64,000 bases of DNA from Anaerolineales bacterium (GCA_030834895.1 JAUQXA010000018.1:186001-250000); one strand, 5' to 3'. Shown: positions 50,077 through 59,156, counted from the first letter of the stretch. Notes: a model not told the origin generated them from the letters alone. Numbers and translations: made by a program.

Positions 50077-50110
50077 ATATATCACAACTTGGGCAAAAAT
50101 GGAGACCCCT

Positions 50111-51505
50111 ATGAGCCAAAAGAAAATTGTCTATCCCTATATTCCCAACTCCGTACAGGCCACGAAGGAGGCAATGCTGAAGGCGGTCAACGCCAAAAGC
50201 GTGGAGGAATTCTTCGCGGACATTCCCGACTTCATCCGCTTGAAGCGGAAGATGAACCTGCCCGAGCCGCTGCTTTCGGAGGCGGCGCTGGTGCGTCACG
50301 TGGAAGGGTTGCTCTCGAAGAACCAATCCACCCGCGAGATGCTGAGTTTCCTCGGCGCGGGATGTGCCCAGCATCACGTCCCCGCAGTGTGCGATGAAAT
50401 CAACTCGCGCAGTGAATTCCTGACCGCGTACGCGGGCGAACCCTACGAAGACCACGGACGCTTCCAGGCTTTGTTCGAGTATGAAAGCATGATGGCGGAA
50501 CTGCTCAACATGGACGTGGTCAACGTGCCTGTGTACGACGGTTTTCAGGCGACGGGGACGGCGCTCCGCATGGCGGGAAGAATCACGGGCAGGAAGGTTG
50601 TGCTTGCGCCCGCAACAATGATGCCTGACAAACTCTCGAAGGTGCGCGATTACGTCAAGCCTGACTTGCAAGTTGAACTGGTTCCGTTCGACCCATCCAC
50701 TGGCTTGATGGATTTGAAAGCATTGAAGAAGCAAATCGGAGCAAAGACGGCGGCGGTGTTCATCGAGAACCCGTCCTATCTGGGCTTCCTTGAAACGCAA
50801 GCGGAAAAGATCGGTAAGATTGCCCACGAGAACGGCGCGATCTTCGTCGTCGGCGTGGACCCGATTTCGTTGGGAGTCATCAACCCGCCCGCCGAGTATG
50901 GCGGTGACATTGTCTGTGGCGACATCCAGTCGCTGGGCATCCACATGAACTACGGCGGCGGACATGCTGGCTTCATCGCGTCGCGTGATGAAGAAAAGTT
51001 TGTCATGGAATTCCCGTCGCGTTTGTTCGGTCTGGCTACGACCTGTGTTGATGGCGAATGTGGCTTTGGCGATGTGGCGTACGATCGCACGTCATTTGCC
51101 GTCCGCGAGGAAGGCAAAGAGTGGGTGGGAACTGCCGCCGCGTTGTGGGGCATCACGGCGGGCGTGTACATGGCGCTGATGGGTCCGCAGGGCATGGTGG
51201 AACTCGGACAGGGAATCATGCAGCGGGTGAGATATGCCGTCCGCAAACTGAATCATGTGTCGGGTGTGAAGACGCACTTCGCAAACACGCCCCATTTCAA
51301 AGAGTTCGTCGTCAACTTCGACAAGACAGGCAAGACCGTCCAGCAAATCAATCAGGCATTGCAGGAGAAAGGCATCTTCGGCGGCAAGGACTTGAGCGCA
51401 GATTTCCCGTCGCTGGGACAGAGCGCTTTGTACTGCGTGACCGAAGTCCACACACAGGCGGATATTGATACGCTCGTGAACGCAATTCAGGAGGCAGTGA
51501 AATGA
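50111..51505 (+). CDS. gcvPA: Glycine dehydrogenase (decarboxylating) subunit 1
   Basis: A 464-residue alpha subunit of the two-part P-protein. It decarboxylates glycine and passes the aminomethyl group to lipoylated H-protein. Y-I-P-N-S near the start and F-L-G-A-G-C-A-Q-H-H-V-P, S-E-F-L-T-A-Y, Y-G-G-G-H-A-G-F are family segments; the PLP-binding Lys is in subunit 2. The ATG at 50111 follows GGAG by six bases. It overlaps gcvPB by four bases. Genes for GcvT and GcvH are not in the window. Confidence 0.95.
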   Translation: MSQKKIVYPYIPNSVQATKEAMLKAVNAKSVEEFFADIPDFIRLKRKMNLPEPLLSEAALVRHVEGLLSKNQSTREMLSFLGAGCAQHHVPAVCDEINSRSEFLTAYAGEPYEDHGRFQALFEYESMMAELLNMDVVNVPVYDGFQATGTALRMAGRITGRKVVLAPATMMPDKLSKVRDYVKPDLQVELVPFDPSTGLMDLKALKKQIGAKTAAVFIENPSYLGFLETQAEKIGKIAHENGAIFVVGVDPISLGVINPPAEYGGDIVCGDIQSLGIHMNYGGGHAGFIASRDEEKFVMEFPSRLFGLATTCVDGECGFGDVAYDRTSFAVREEGKEWVGTAAALWGITAGVYMALMGPQGMVELGQGIMQRVRYAVRKLNHVSGVKTHFANTPHFKEFVVNFDKTGKTVQQINQALQEKGIFGGKDLSADFPSLGQSALYCVTEVHTQADIDTLVNAIQEAVK

Positions 51506-53094
51506 CACACGCAACCCCAAAGAAACTCGGCGCGCCGAAACCCGTTGCACCCAAGCCCGCACTGCGGAGATTCCATCAGGCAAGTTGGGATGAGCCTGTG
51601 ATCTTTGAATTGAGTTCGGCGGGTCAGCGCGGTGTGCTGCCGCCCGAACCCGAAGCCGCCATTGTGGAAGCCGCTGGCGATGTGTTCGACAACGTGCCCG
51701 CAGGTTTGAAGCGCAAGACCGCGCCCGCGCTGCCTGAGATGTCACAAATCCATGTGTTGCGTCACTACATGCGCATGTCGCAGGAAAACCTCGGCGTGGA
51801 TTTGAACATCGACATTGGTCAGGGGACCTGCACCATGAAATACAGCCCGAAGGTCAATGACCAGTTGGCGCGTTCGCACAAGTTGAGTGAGTTGCATCCG
51901 CTCCAGCCGCTTTCGACGGTTCAAGGAATCCTTGAAGTGATGTACAGTCTCGAAGGAATGCTCAAGGAAATTTCGGGTATGGACCGCGTTACGCTCCAGC
52001 CTGGCGCTGGCTCGGCGGCAATCTATGCCAACGTCGCGATGATCCGCGCTTATCACGAATCGCGCGGCGAAGGTGCGAAGCGCACCGAGGTCATCACGTC
52101 CTCCTTCTCGCACCCGTCGAATGCGGCGGCGGCGAAGGTGGCTGGATACAAGATCATCACCCTGCCGCCCGATGCCGATGGCTATCCCGATTTTGAGGCG
52201 TTGAAGGCTGCTGTCTCAGAACGAACCGCCGCCCTGCTGATCACCAACCCCGAGGACACGGGCATCTTCAATCCGCGCATCGTTGAGTTCGTAGAGCTTG
52301 TCCACAAGGCGGGCGGACTCTGCTCGTATGACCAGGCGAACGCGAATGGTTTGCTTGGGATTACACGCGCGCGGGATGCGGGCTTCGATGTCTGTCACTT
52401 CAACCTGCATAAGACTTTTTCCACACCTCACGGCTGCGGCGGACCTGCCGCTGGCGCCTGCGGTGTAACGAAGGAGTTGGCTCCCTTCCTGCCGACTCCC
52501 ACCGTCGAGTTCGACGGCACATCTTATTATCTCGACTACAACCGCCCGCAAAGTGTCGGCAAGACCCGTCCGTGGTACGGCGTGACGGCGAACATCCTCA
52601 AGGCTTATGCGTGGATCATGAGCCTCGGCGCGGATGGTCTGCGCGAGGTGTCCGAGATTGCCGTGCTCAATAACAACTATCTGCTCAACAAGGTGCTCCA
52701 AATTCGTGGCGCAAGCGCTCCGTATGCAAAGGGCAAACGCCGCATCGAGCAGGTGCGTTACTCGTGGGAGCAACTCACGGACGACACGGGCGTCCATTCA
52801 GAGGAGATTGGTTTCCGTGCGGCGGACTTCGGCACGCATTACTGGACGAGTCATCACCCGTTTGTGGTGCCCGAGCCGATGACCCTTGAACCCACCGAGT
52901 CCTACTCGATGGAAGACCTCGACGAGTACCTCACCATCCTCAAGCACATTGCGGACGAGGCGTACACCAACCCCGAAATCATCCACACCGCGCCGCATAA
53001 CAGCACTGTCCACAAGATTGACCAGGAGTCGTTCGATGACCCCGACGCGTGGGCGGTCACCTGGCGGGCGTACAAGCGGAAGTTGAAGAAATAG
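51502..53094 (+). CDS. gcvPB: Glycine dehydrogenase (decarboxylating) subunit 2
   Basis: A 530-residue beta subunit that binds PLP. C-H-F-N-L-H-K-T-F-S-T-P-H-G-C-G-G-P contains the Schiff-base Lys. L-Q-P-G-A-G-S-A-A, T-S-S-F-S-H-P-S-N and A-L-L-I-T-N-P-E-D-T-G are other signatures. An N-terminal Pro/Lys-rich segment (~1-30) is a little longer than usual. The ATGA overlap with gcvPA shows translational coupling. A palindromic repeat follows the stop. Confidence 0.95.
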   Translation: MTHATPKKLGAPKPVAPKPALRRFHQASWDEPVIFELSSAGQRGVLPPEPEAAIVEAAGDVFDNVPAGLKRKTAPALPEMSQIHVLRHYMRMSQENLGVDLNIDIGQGTCTMKYSPKVNDQLARSHKLSELHPLQPLSTVQGILEVMYSLEGMLKEISGMDRVTLQPGAGSAAIYANVAMIRAYHESRGEGAKRTEVITSSFSHPSNAAAAKVAGYKIITLPPDADGYPDFEALKAAVSERTAALLITNPEDTGIFNPRIVEFVELVHKAGGLCSYDQANANGLLGITRARDAGFDVCHFNLHKTFSTPHGCGGPAAGACGVTKELAPFLPTPTVEFDGTSYYLDYNRPQSVGKTRPWYGVTANILKAYAWIMSLGADGLREVSEIAVLNNNYLLNKVLQIRGASAPYAKGKRRIEQVRYSWEQLTDDTGVHSEEIGFRAADFGTHYWTSHHPFVVPEPMTLEPTESYSMEDLDEYLTILKHIADEAYTNPEIIHTAPHNSTVHKIDQESFDDPDAWAVTWRAYKRKLKK

Positions 53095-53100
53095 CATAAC

Positions 53101-53186
53101 CGTCATTGCGAGGGCGTTAGCCCGAAGCAATCTCCTCACAACTTGGGATTGCTTCGTCGGGGAGAGCGCCCTCCTCGCAACGACAT
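53101..53186. repeat. Palindromic intergenic element, GTCATTGCGAGG family
   Basis: The ends CGTCATTGCGAGG and CCTCGCAACGACAT are near-complementary. Inside are GAAGCAATC and its exact complement GATTGCTTC. The same design occurs at 8161-8254. It fills the gap between gcvPB and the next gene. Confidence 0.75.
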
Positions 53187-53195
53187 GGAAACGAT

Positions 53196-54305
53196 ATGAA
53201 TCGCATCGGACTAATCGTCAACCCTCTCGCGGGAATCGGCGGGCGCGTGGGACTCAAAGGAAGTGATGGAATCGAGACCCAGCGCCGCGCTCTGGAATTG
53301 GGAGCCGTTTCCGAGTCGATTCATCGCGCCAGCCTCAGCCTGATTCAATTGCTTCAAACCGAGTCCACTCTGGAGGTTGTGACGTTCCCCCGCGAGATGG
53401 GCGAGACGTCTGCACGTGAAGCGGGTTTCTCGCCGACGGTTATCGGCGAGACGGGCGCATCGACAACCGCCGAAGACACGCGCCATGCTGTGCGGGAAAT
53501 ATCCACACTGGGCGTGGACTTGATTCTCTTTGCTGGCGGCGACGGCACAGCGCGTGACGTTTGCTCCGCCATTTCTGAGGGGTTCCCATGTTTGGGAATC
53601 CCTGCGGGTGTGAAAATCCATTCGGCGGTCTATGCCACCAATCCCAAACATGCGGGCGAATTGGCAGGGATGTATCTTGCGGGCAAGGCACGTCTGCGCG
53701 AAGCCGAAGTCCTTGACCTGGATGAAGAAGCGTATCGCGATGGCAGGGTCAGCACGCGTTTGTATGGGACCTTGCACGTGCCGTATCGTCCGCTGTTGTT
53801 GCAGAACCAGAAAGCGCCCAGCCCTGCTTCAGAGACACATCAAGCGGAAGCCATCGCGGCGGATGTTGTTGATGGAATGCAATCTGGCGTGGCTTATATT
53901 CTGGGACCAGGCACAACCACCCGCGCCATCGCGCAGGAACTGAACGTGGAAAAGACGCTTGTCGGCGTGGATGTCGTCCACGATGGAAAACTCATCGCCA
54001 AGGATGTGACGCAAAAGCAGTTGCTGGAATTGACCGAAACCCTGCCCGCGAAGATCATCGTCACTCCCATCGGCGGGCAGGGATTCCTGTTCGGGCGTGG
54101 CAACCAGCAGATTGGTCCAGAGGTAATTCGCAAGGTCGGGCGTGGAAACATCATCGTGGTCAGCACATCGGATAAATTACGCGCCCTGCGTCTCCAACCG
54201 CTCATCGTGGATACAGGCGACACCGAAGTGGATGCGTTGCTCGAAGGCTATTTCAGTGTCATTACGGGTTATAAAGAAAGCATGGTCTATAAAGTTATCT
54301 CTTGA
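53196..54305 (+). CDS. ATP-NAD kinase-like protein
   Basis: A 369-residue protein of the NAD-kinase/diacylglycerol-kinase superfamily. G-L-I-V-N-P-L-A-G-I-G-G starts it, and F-A-G-G-D-G-T-A-R-D-V is the phosphate-binding loop. A C-terminal beta domain contains G-P-G-T-T-T and I-V-T-P-I-G-G-Q-G-F-L-F-G-R-G-N. It resembles the AcoX-like group rather than the essential NAD kinase; the substrate is uncertain. It lies downstream of gcvPB and upstream of two dehydrogenases, so a role in nucleotide-cofactor supply is possible. Confidence 0.8.
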   Translation: MNRIGLIVNPLAGIGGRVGLKGSDGIETQRRALELGAVSESIHRASLSLIQLLQTESTLEVVTFPREMGETSAREAGFSPTVIGETGASTTAEDTRHAVREISTLGVDLILFAGGDGTARDVCSAISEGFPCLGIPAGVKIHSAVYATNPKHAGELAGMYLAGKARLREAEVLDLDEEAYRDGRVSTRLYGTLHVPYRPLLLQNQKAPSPASETHQAEAIAADVVDGMQSGVAYILGPGTTTRAIAQELNVEKTLVGVDVVHDGKLIAKDVTQKQLLELTETLPAKIIVTPIGGQGFLFGRGNQQIGPEVIRKVGRGNIIVVSTSDKLRALRLQPLIVDTGDTEVDALLEGYFSVITGYKESMVYKVIS

Positions 54306-54359
54306 AAACAGGTGGTCTCGGTACCTTCGTACTCGACCACCAGAATGGAAAGGAACAAT

Positions 54360-55115
54360 ATGAAAGGTCTAACTGGAAAACGAGTTTTGATTACCGGCGG
54401 TGCGGGTGGAATTGGCTCTGCAACCGCAAAAAGGTTTCTCGAAGAAGGGGCGCGGGTGTACGTGTTCGACCGTGACGAAGCGGCGTGTCAGCGCTTGAAG
54501 AAGGACTTGCCAGATCTGCATGGTTACATTTTGGCAGAAGTAGACGATCCTGATTCGGTAGTGCGCGCGTTCACTGAGTTGGATAAACTCGCGGGCGGAT
54601 TGGACATCCTCATCAACAACGCAGGCATCAGCATCCGCCATTCGTTCATGGATATCACGCCGCAGGAATGGCAAACGGTGATTAACATCAACCTCAATGG
54701 CGTGTTTTATGTGGCACAGCAGGCTGCGAAGCGAATGTTGGCGCAGGGCGGCGGAGTGATTGTCAACATGGGTTCGTCTAATGGTTTGATGGGCTATCAC
54801 TACTATGCCGATTACAACGCAAGCAAGGCGGGTGTGATCGAGTTATCGCGCTCGATGGCTCTTGAACTCGCACCGACCATCCGCGTCAACGCGGTTTGTC
54901 CAGGTTTCATCATGACGCCGATGCAGGAAGCCGAGTACACACCCGAAATGCGCAGAGCCTTCGAGAACAAACTCCCGTTGAATAAACTGGGCAAGCCAGA
55001 GGACGTGGCGGCGTTGTTTGCATTCCTATCGTCTGACGATGCTGGTTTCATCACAGGACAGTATTTCGTCATCGACGGCGGCGAGATCGCGGGTGGACTC
55101 GCCAGCCAGGCGTAA
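54360..55115 (+). CDS. SDR-family oxidoreductase 1
   Basis: A 251-residue short-chain dehydrogenase. T-G-G-A-G-G-I-G is the nucleotide loop, V-F-D-R-D ends the second strand (Asp favours NAD), N-N-A-G and the catalytic S-x12-Y-x3-K set (S-S-N-G, Y-N-A-S-K) are present. The start has AGGAACA upstream; a longer in-frame start overlaps the preceding gene's end region and lacks support. It is followed by a second SDR. Substrate unknown. Confidence 0.92.
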   Translation: MKGLTGKRVLITGGAGGIGSATAKRFLEEGARVYVFDRDEAACQRLKKDLPDLHGYILAEVDDPDSVVRAFTELDKLAGGLDILINNAGISIRHSFMDITPQEWQTVININLNGVFYVAQQAAKRMLAQGGGVIVNMGSSNGLMGYHYYADYNASKAGVIELSRSMALELAPTIRVNAVCPGFIMTPMQEAEYTPEMRRAFENKLPLNKLGKPEDVAALFAFLSSDDAGFITGQYFVIDGGEIAGGLASQA

Positions 55116-55124
55116 ATTCATACC

Positions 55125-55184
55125 GTAGGGGCGACCCGTCAGGTTGGCAAATTACCTTGCTCATACTGGGCGGGTCGCCCCTAC
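55125..55184. repeat. GTAGGGGCGACCCG inverted repeat
   Basis: Perfect 14-base arms (55125-55138 and 55171-55184) enclose 32 bases between the two SDR genes. The arms match the shorter repeat after folK (20557-20608). No T-run. It would form a stable RNA hairpin inside a likely operon. Confidence 0.7.
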
Positions 55185-55207
55185 ATTTTCATAAACAAGG
55201 AGACCTC

Positions 55208-55969
55208 ATGGGTAAAATAAATAACAAATGCGCAATCGTGACAGGTGGCGCGTCGGGAATTGGGCTCGCCACCGCGCAACTGCTTGCCGACGAAGGTGCG
55301 TCAGTCGTCATCGCGGACATCAACACCGAACAGGGCAAACAGGCAGAAGCGCAGATTCAAGCTGCGGGCGGAAAGGCGGTCTTCGTCCAATGCAACGTGG
55401 CGCGTTCTGCTGACTGTCAACGCGTGGTACAGACCGCCGTCGAAAAATTCGGCAGGCTCGATATCGTCTTCAACAACGCGGGCATCATCCGCCGTACGGA
55501 CGTGATCGGCATCAGCGAAGAGGACTGGGACCTTGTGATGGCGGTCAACGTCAAGTCCATTTATTTGATGTGCAAATTTGCCATCCCCGAAATTGCCAAA
55601 CAGGGCGGCGGAGCAATCGTCAACACGGGGTCGGGTTGGGGCATCAAAGGCGGACGCAATGCCATTTCGTATTGCGCCTCCAAAGGCGCGGTGGTCAATA
55701 TGACCCGCGCCCTGGCAATTGACCACGGTCCGCAGAACATCCGCGTCAACTGCATTTGCCCCGGTGACACCGATACGCCTATGCTTCGCAACGAAGCCAA
55801 GCAGCTTGGTCAGGCGGAGGACAAGTTCATGGCGGAAGCCGCCGAGCGTCCGCTCAACCGTTATGCCCAGCCGAGAGAGATCGGGGAGTCAGTTTTATAT
55901 CTTGTCAGCGACGCGGCAAGTTACGTCACGGGCGCTGTGCTGGCAGTGGATGGCGGCGGCACGGCTTAA
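55208..55969 (+). CDS. SDR-family oxidoreductase 2
   Basis: A 253-residue short-chain dehydrogenase. T-G-G-A-S-G-I-G is the nucleotide loop, I-A-D-I-N the NAD-favouring Asp strand, N-N-A-G-I-I, then S-G-W-G and Y-C-A-S-K-G as the catalytic set. It is similar to glucose or 2,5-dichloro-diol dehydrogenases in general form. AAGGAG lies before the ATG. It follows SDR 1, but they are only distantly alike, so this is not a recent duplication. Confidence 0.92.
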   Translation: MGKINNKCAIVTGGASGIGLATAQLLADEGASVVIADINTEQGKQAEAQIQAAGGKAVFVQCNVARSADCQRVVQTAVEKFGRLDIVFNNAGIIRRTDVIGISEEDWDLVMAVNVKSIYLMCKFAIPEIAKQGGGAIVNTGSGWGIKGGRNAISYCASKGAVVNMTRALAIDHGPQNIRVNCICPGDTDTPMLRNEAKQLGQAEDKFMAEAAERPLNRYAQPREIGESVLYLVSDAASYVTGAVLAVDGGGTA

Positions 55970-56087
55970 CTCTGCCTGCTTTGTGCATATAAGCAACGGA
56001 AGAAATAAGACGCGGGTTGAGGAATCAATCCGCGCATTCTTTCCAGGGGTATAATCACGCTTCGACTTCAAACAAAAAGAGGCACAC

Positions 56088-57512
56088 ATGGATCGGGAAT
56101 CCCCGGCGCAGGCAACATCCTGTTTTCTCAACATCGAATCAAAATGGCTGGTCCTGTTGACGGTCGGCGTGGGTACCTTCATGTCCGCGCTGGATGGTAG
56201 TGTTGTCAACGCCATTCTGCCGGTCATTCAGAAATACTTCAACGCCGAAGTTGCCACCGTCCAGTGGGTTGTCACCATTTACCTGCTGATGGTGAGTGGG
56301 TTGCTGCTCTCCTTTGGGCGGCTCGGCGACCTGCGCGGTAACAAGAACGTCTATGTGTGGGGATTTGTCATCTTTGTGATTGGTTCCGCGCTTTCGGGCT
56401 TTTCTCCAACCCCCGGCTTTCTTATCACCTCGCGGGCAGTGCAGGCCCTCGGGGCGGCTATGCTTTTCGCCAACTCTCCTGCCATCCTCACCAAGACCTT
56501 CCCTGGCGCCGAACGTGGACGCGCCCTCGGCTTGCAGGGGACGATGACCTACCTTGGTCTCACAACTGGTCCATTCCTTGGTGGTTGGTTGGCGAACCGC
56601 TTCGGCTGGCATTCGGTCTTTTTCATCAACGTTCCCATCGGTCTGCTTGCCACTTGGTTAAGTTGGCGGACTATCCCCAACGATAGTCCCTCCGAACGCA
56701 AGGAACAATTCGACCTGTATGGTGCCTTTACTTTTATGACTGGTTTGGTGATTTTGCTCTTCGCTCTCAATCGCGGCGGACAATGGGGCTGGCTTTCTCC
56801 GCTGACTTTGGGGTTGCTCTCCGTTTCCCTCATTATCCTCGCCATCTTCATCTGGATCGAACTGCGGACTCCCGCTCCCATGCTTGACCTGAATCTCTTC
56901 CATAACCGGGTTTTCAACACCGCAGCCATCAGCCCCGTCCTGAACTATATCGGCATCTACAGCCTGCTCTTTCTCATGCCCTTCTACCTGATTCAAGGAC
57001 GCGGCCTGACCTCCGCCCAGGCTGGTTTGATTCTCACCGCCCAGCCACTAGTGATGGCGGCCATGGCTCCCTTTGCAGGGACCTTCTCCGACCATATCGG
57101 CGCGCAAATCCCAACCACGTTGGGGATGCTGGTTATGGCGGGCGGTTTGTTCATGCTCAGCCGCCTGACGCCTGATTCACCGATTGTCTATGTTGTAGCT
57201 GGTCTTGCCATCAGTGGCTTGGGCTCTGGCATGTTTGTCGCCCCCAACAACAGCGCTCTCATGGGCGCTGCTCCGCATAACCGGCAGGGAATTGCTTCGG
57301 GCGTACTGGCTTTGGCTCGCAATGTGGGAATGGTGCTTGGCGTGGGACTCACTGGCGCCGTTTTCACTACCTTGCTGGCGCAGGGTCAGAGTGATAATCC
57401 GATTACCCTTGTCCATGCTGTGGATGCAGGGTTACTATTTGCCACTATCATGGCGTTACTTGCTGCGGTCACATCCTTTGCGCGTGGGGTCGATTACCCC
57501 AAATCCGTATAA
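56088..57512 (+). CDS. MFS multidrug exporter, DHA2 (14-helix) type
   Basis: A 474-residue transporter with about 14 membrane helices. L-D-G-S-V-V-N-A-I-L-P-V-I near the first helix is the DHA2/EmrB-QacA signature. G-R-L-G-D-L-R-G-N-K is motif A, and L-G-L-T-T-G-P-F-L-G-G is motif C, which marks proton antiporters. It would export small drugs or metabolites with proton exchange. AGAGG precedes the ATG. No regulator is directly adjacent. Confidence 0.9.
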   Translation: MDRESPAQATSCFLNIESKWLVLLTVGVGTFMSALDGSVVNAILPVIQKYFNAEVATVQWVVTIYLLMVSGLLLSFGRLGDLRGNKNVYVWGFVIFVIGSALSGFSPTPGFLITSRAVQALGAAMLFANSPAILTKTFPGAERGRALGLQGTMTYLGLTTGPFLGGWLANRFGWHSVFFINVPIGLLATWLSWRTIPNDSPSERKEQFDLYGAFTFMTGLVILLFALNRGGQWGWLSPLTLGLLSVSLIILAIFIWIELRTPAPMLDLNLFHNRVFNTAAISPVLNYIGIYSLLFLMPFYLIQGRGLTSAQAGLILTAQPLVMAAMAPFAGTFSDHIGAQIPTTLGMLVMAGGLFMLSRLTPDSPIVYVVAGLAISGLGSGMFVAPNNSALMGAAPHNRQGIASGVLALARNVGMVLGVGLTGAVFTTLLAQGQSDNPITLVHAVDAGLLFATIMALLAAVTSFARGVDYPKSV

Positions 57513-57681
57513 AAAATCGGACAATTCAAGACTTCTTTCATGTAAGATCAAATTTCCAGCAAAGGGTGCTCACGTTTAATGATGTTGACCACCCTGTCAT
57601 TTTGCATAAGAAGGGGATATTTTTACATTGTTACCCTGCAAAACGATGGGTGTTGACCCGAAAATAGAACATTAAATCCAG

Positions 57682-57710
57682 TTGACTTTTACAAAAAATC
57701 GTGGAATAAT
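57682..57710 (+). promoter_or_regulatory. Promoter of the lacI-type gene
   Basis: TTGACT (57682-57687) and AATAAT (57705-57710) are 17 bases apart. Transcription would start near 57717, directly at the operator-like sequence listed next. The remaining gap from the MFS stop to here shows nothing recognisable. Confidence 0.65.
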
Positions 57711-57717
57711 AAATTTG

Positions 57718-57743
57718 CGGTAACGTTCCCGGTATCAATACCG
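57718..57743. promoter_or_regulatory. Operator-like pair at the lacI-type start site
   Basis: CGGTAACGTTCCCG (57718-57731) differs by one base from the perfect palindrome at 58828-58841. It runs into a second palindrome, CGGTATCAATACCG (57730-57743). Both have the central layout of LacI-family sites. Placed just after the -10 box, they would give autorepression. Confidence 0.65.
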
Positions 57744-57770
57744 AAAATCTCCTCTTTCGCAGGTATTTTC

Positions 57771-58802
57771 ATGCAATATAAGAAACGAGCAGCGACAATT
57801 CAGGATGTTGCCAGGCGAGCAGGTGTCTCTGTATCGACTGTTTCGCGTGTGTTGAACGGGAAGGTCGATGTGGCCAATGATACGCGGGACCACATCCTTG
57901 CCGTTATTAAGAAATTAGGCTACACATCGAACCTTGCAGCGCGAAGCATGCGGAGCCATCGGAAAAACCTGATTGGGCTTGTGGTGCCGGATATCGGTTT
58001 TCCATACTCAATCGAGATCATGAAGGGTATCAACCACGCAATTGCGGAATCCCAATTTGATTTATTGGTCTACACAACGGGGGATGTCAGAAAGCATGGC
58101 ACGGCTTTACATGAACAACATTATGTTTCACTTTTGAATAATTCTGTTACCGATGGGGTGATCATTGTAGCGTCTGTTGCTTCAGATTTTATTACCGATG
58201 CTCCCATTGTTTCGGTCGACCCGCATATCACCAACCCAAACTACCCCTATGTTCAGGGGACCAACTATCATGGTGCCCTGGAACTTATGGAATATCTGCT
58301 CAGTATGGGACATCGACGCATTGGCTTTATCAGCGGGCGGCCGGAAATAGCAAGCGCCCAAAGGCGCTTAAAGGGATATCAGGATGCACTTGCAAATGCA
58401 GGTATAGAAATTGATAATGATCTTATTGTTCCAGGGGATTTTATTCAGCCAACCGCCTATCTTTCCACCCGCCAATTGCTCTCGATGAAGAATCCGCCCA
58501 CTGCGATTTTTGCCGCCAACGACCAATCAGCGATGGGCGTCTATCAGGCTGCCAACGAATTGGGGGTGCGAATTCCGGATGATTTGTCGGTTGTGGGGTT
58601 TGACAATATCGCCGAGGCAAAATACATGGGTCTGACGACCATAGATCAATTCCTGGATGAAATGGGATATGTTGCAGTCCAAATGCTCATCAGACTCATT
58701 AATCATGAGCCTCTCGAAGAGGAGGTTCACAAAATGCAGACAAAATTGATCGTACGGACATCGTGTCAAAAAGTAGAGACGAAAATTGCCGCCTTTCAAT
58801 AA
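57771..58802 (+). CDS. LacI-family sugar-responsive regulator
   Basis: A 343-residue repressor. The helix-turn-helix and hinge are at 7-60 (T-I-Q-D-V-A-R-R-A-G-V-S-V-S-T-V-S-R-V-L-N-G, then Y-T-S-N-L-A-A-R-S). A periplasmic-binding-type sugar domain follows (~62-330), with V-V-P-D-I-G-F-P-Y-S at its start. It lies upstream of the sugar transporter and GH43 genes on the same strand. Matching palindromes before itself and before the transporter make autoregulation and control of the locus likely. The inducer is probably a pentose oligosaccharide, by inference from GH43. Confidence 0.92.
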   Translation: MQYKKRAATIQDVARRAGVSVSTVSRVLNGKVDVANDTRDHILAVIKKLGYTSNLAARSMRSHRKNLIGLVVPDIGFPYSIEIMKGINHAIAESQFDLLVYTTGDVRKHGTALHEQHYVSLLNNSVTDGVIIVASVASDFITDAPIVSVDPHITNPNYPYVQGTNYHGALELMEYLLSMGHRRIGFISGRPEIASAQRRLKGYQDALANAGIEIDNDLIVPGDFIQPTAYLSTRQLLSMKNPPTAIFAANDQSAMGVYQAANELGVRIPDDLSVVGFDNIAEAKYMGLTTIDQFLDEMGYVAVQMLIRLINHEPLEEEVHKMQTKLIVRTSCQKVETKIAAFQ

Positions 58803-58822
58803 AACGGTTCGTTTTTTTGTGT

Positions 58823-58846
58823 GCTGTCGGTAACGTTACCGGCAGC
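58823..58846. promoter_or_regulatory. LacI-type operator before the sugar transporter
   Basis: The core CGGTAACGTTACCG is a perfect 14-base palindrome. The symmetry extends to 24 bases (58823-58846) with one mismatched pair. It is 20 bases after the regulator's stop codon and ~310 bases before the binding-protein gene, upstream of a weak TTGATT / TTGAAT pair (58868 and 58891). Confidence 0.8.
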
Positions 58847-59156
58847 GGGTGCCAGTGCATACCCGGTTTGATTAAGTACATGTACCTTGTTTGAATGTTA
58901 AACCTGTGACCGGGGTCACAGGGTAAAACAGGAAAAGTGGAAAGCGCAATTGCGGTGGCTTTCTCGAAAACGTCAGGATATCTTTAAGGAGGTGCCTGCC
59001 AAAATAGACAACAAACCATATCCGCTTGTCTGTAAAGTGGGCGACCGATACCCAGAGTGGGCACCGGCCGCCGTCGAGAAGGAATCCACGCCCGTCTCAA
59101 GGTTAGTGGATGTCCGTCTCCAAAATATATCATAAATATAAAGGAGTATGAAGAAG
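58847..59156 (+). other. Long leader region of the sugar transporter operon
   Basis: About 310 bases with no gene. It holds GTACATGTAC (58876-58885), the palindrome at 58904-58921, and further down AAGGAGG at ~58987 with no convincing start codon after it. The last part is the AAGGAG box (59141-59146) of the binding-protein gene. A regulatory leader is likely; no known riboswitch is recognised. Confidence 0.4.
58904..58921. promoter_or_regulatory. CTGTGACC-GG-GGTCACAG palindrome, possible regulator site
   Basis: Perfect 8-base arms are separated by GG. The half site CTGTGACC resembles a CRP-like TGTGA half site, but spacing differs from the E. coli consensus. It lies just downstream of the possible -10 box of the transporter operon. 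Confidence 0.5.

Noticed and set aside
50068..50110. Glycine riboswitch before gcvPA
   Set aside because: Only ~35 bases lie between the predicted transcript start and the gene, too short for the aptamer.
58950..59135. Small open frame upstream of the sugar-binding protein
   Set aside because: It has no ribosome binding site at its start and no recognisable protein features; it lies in the leader region.
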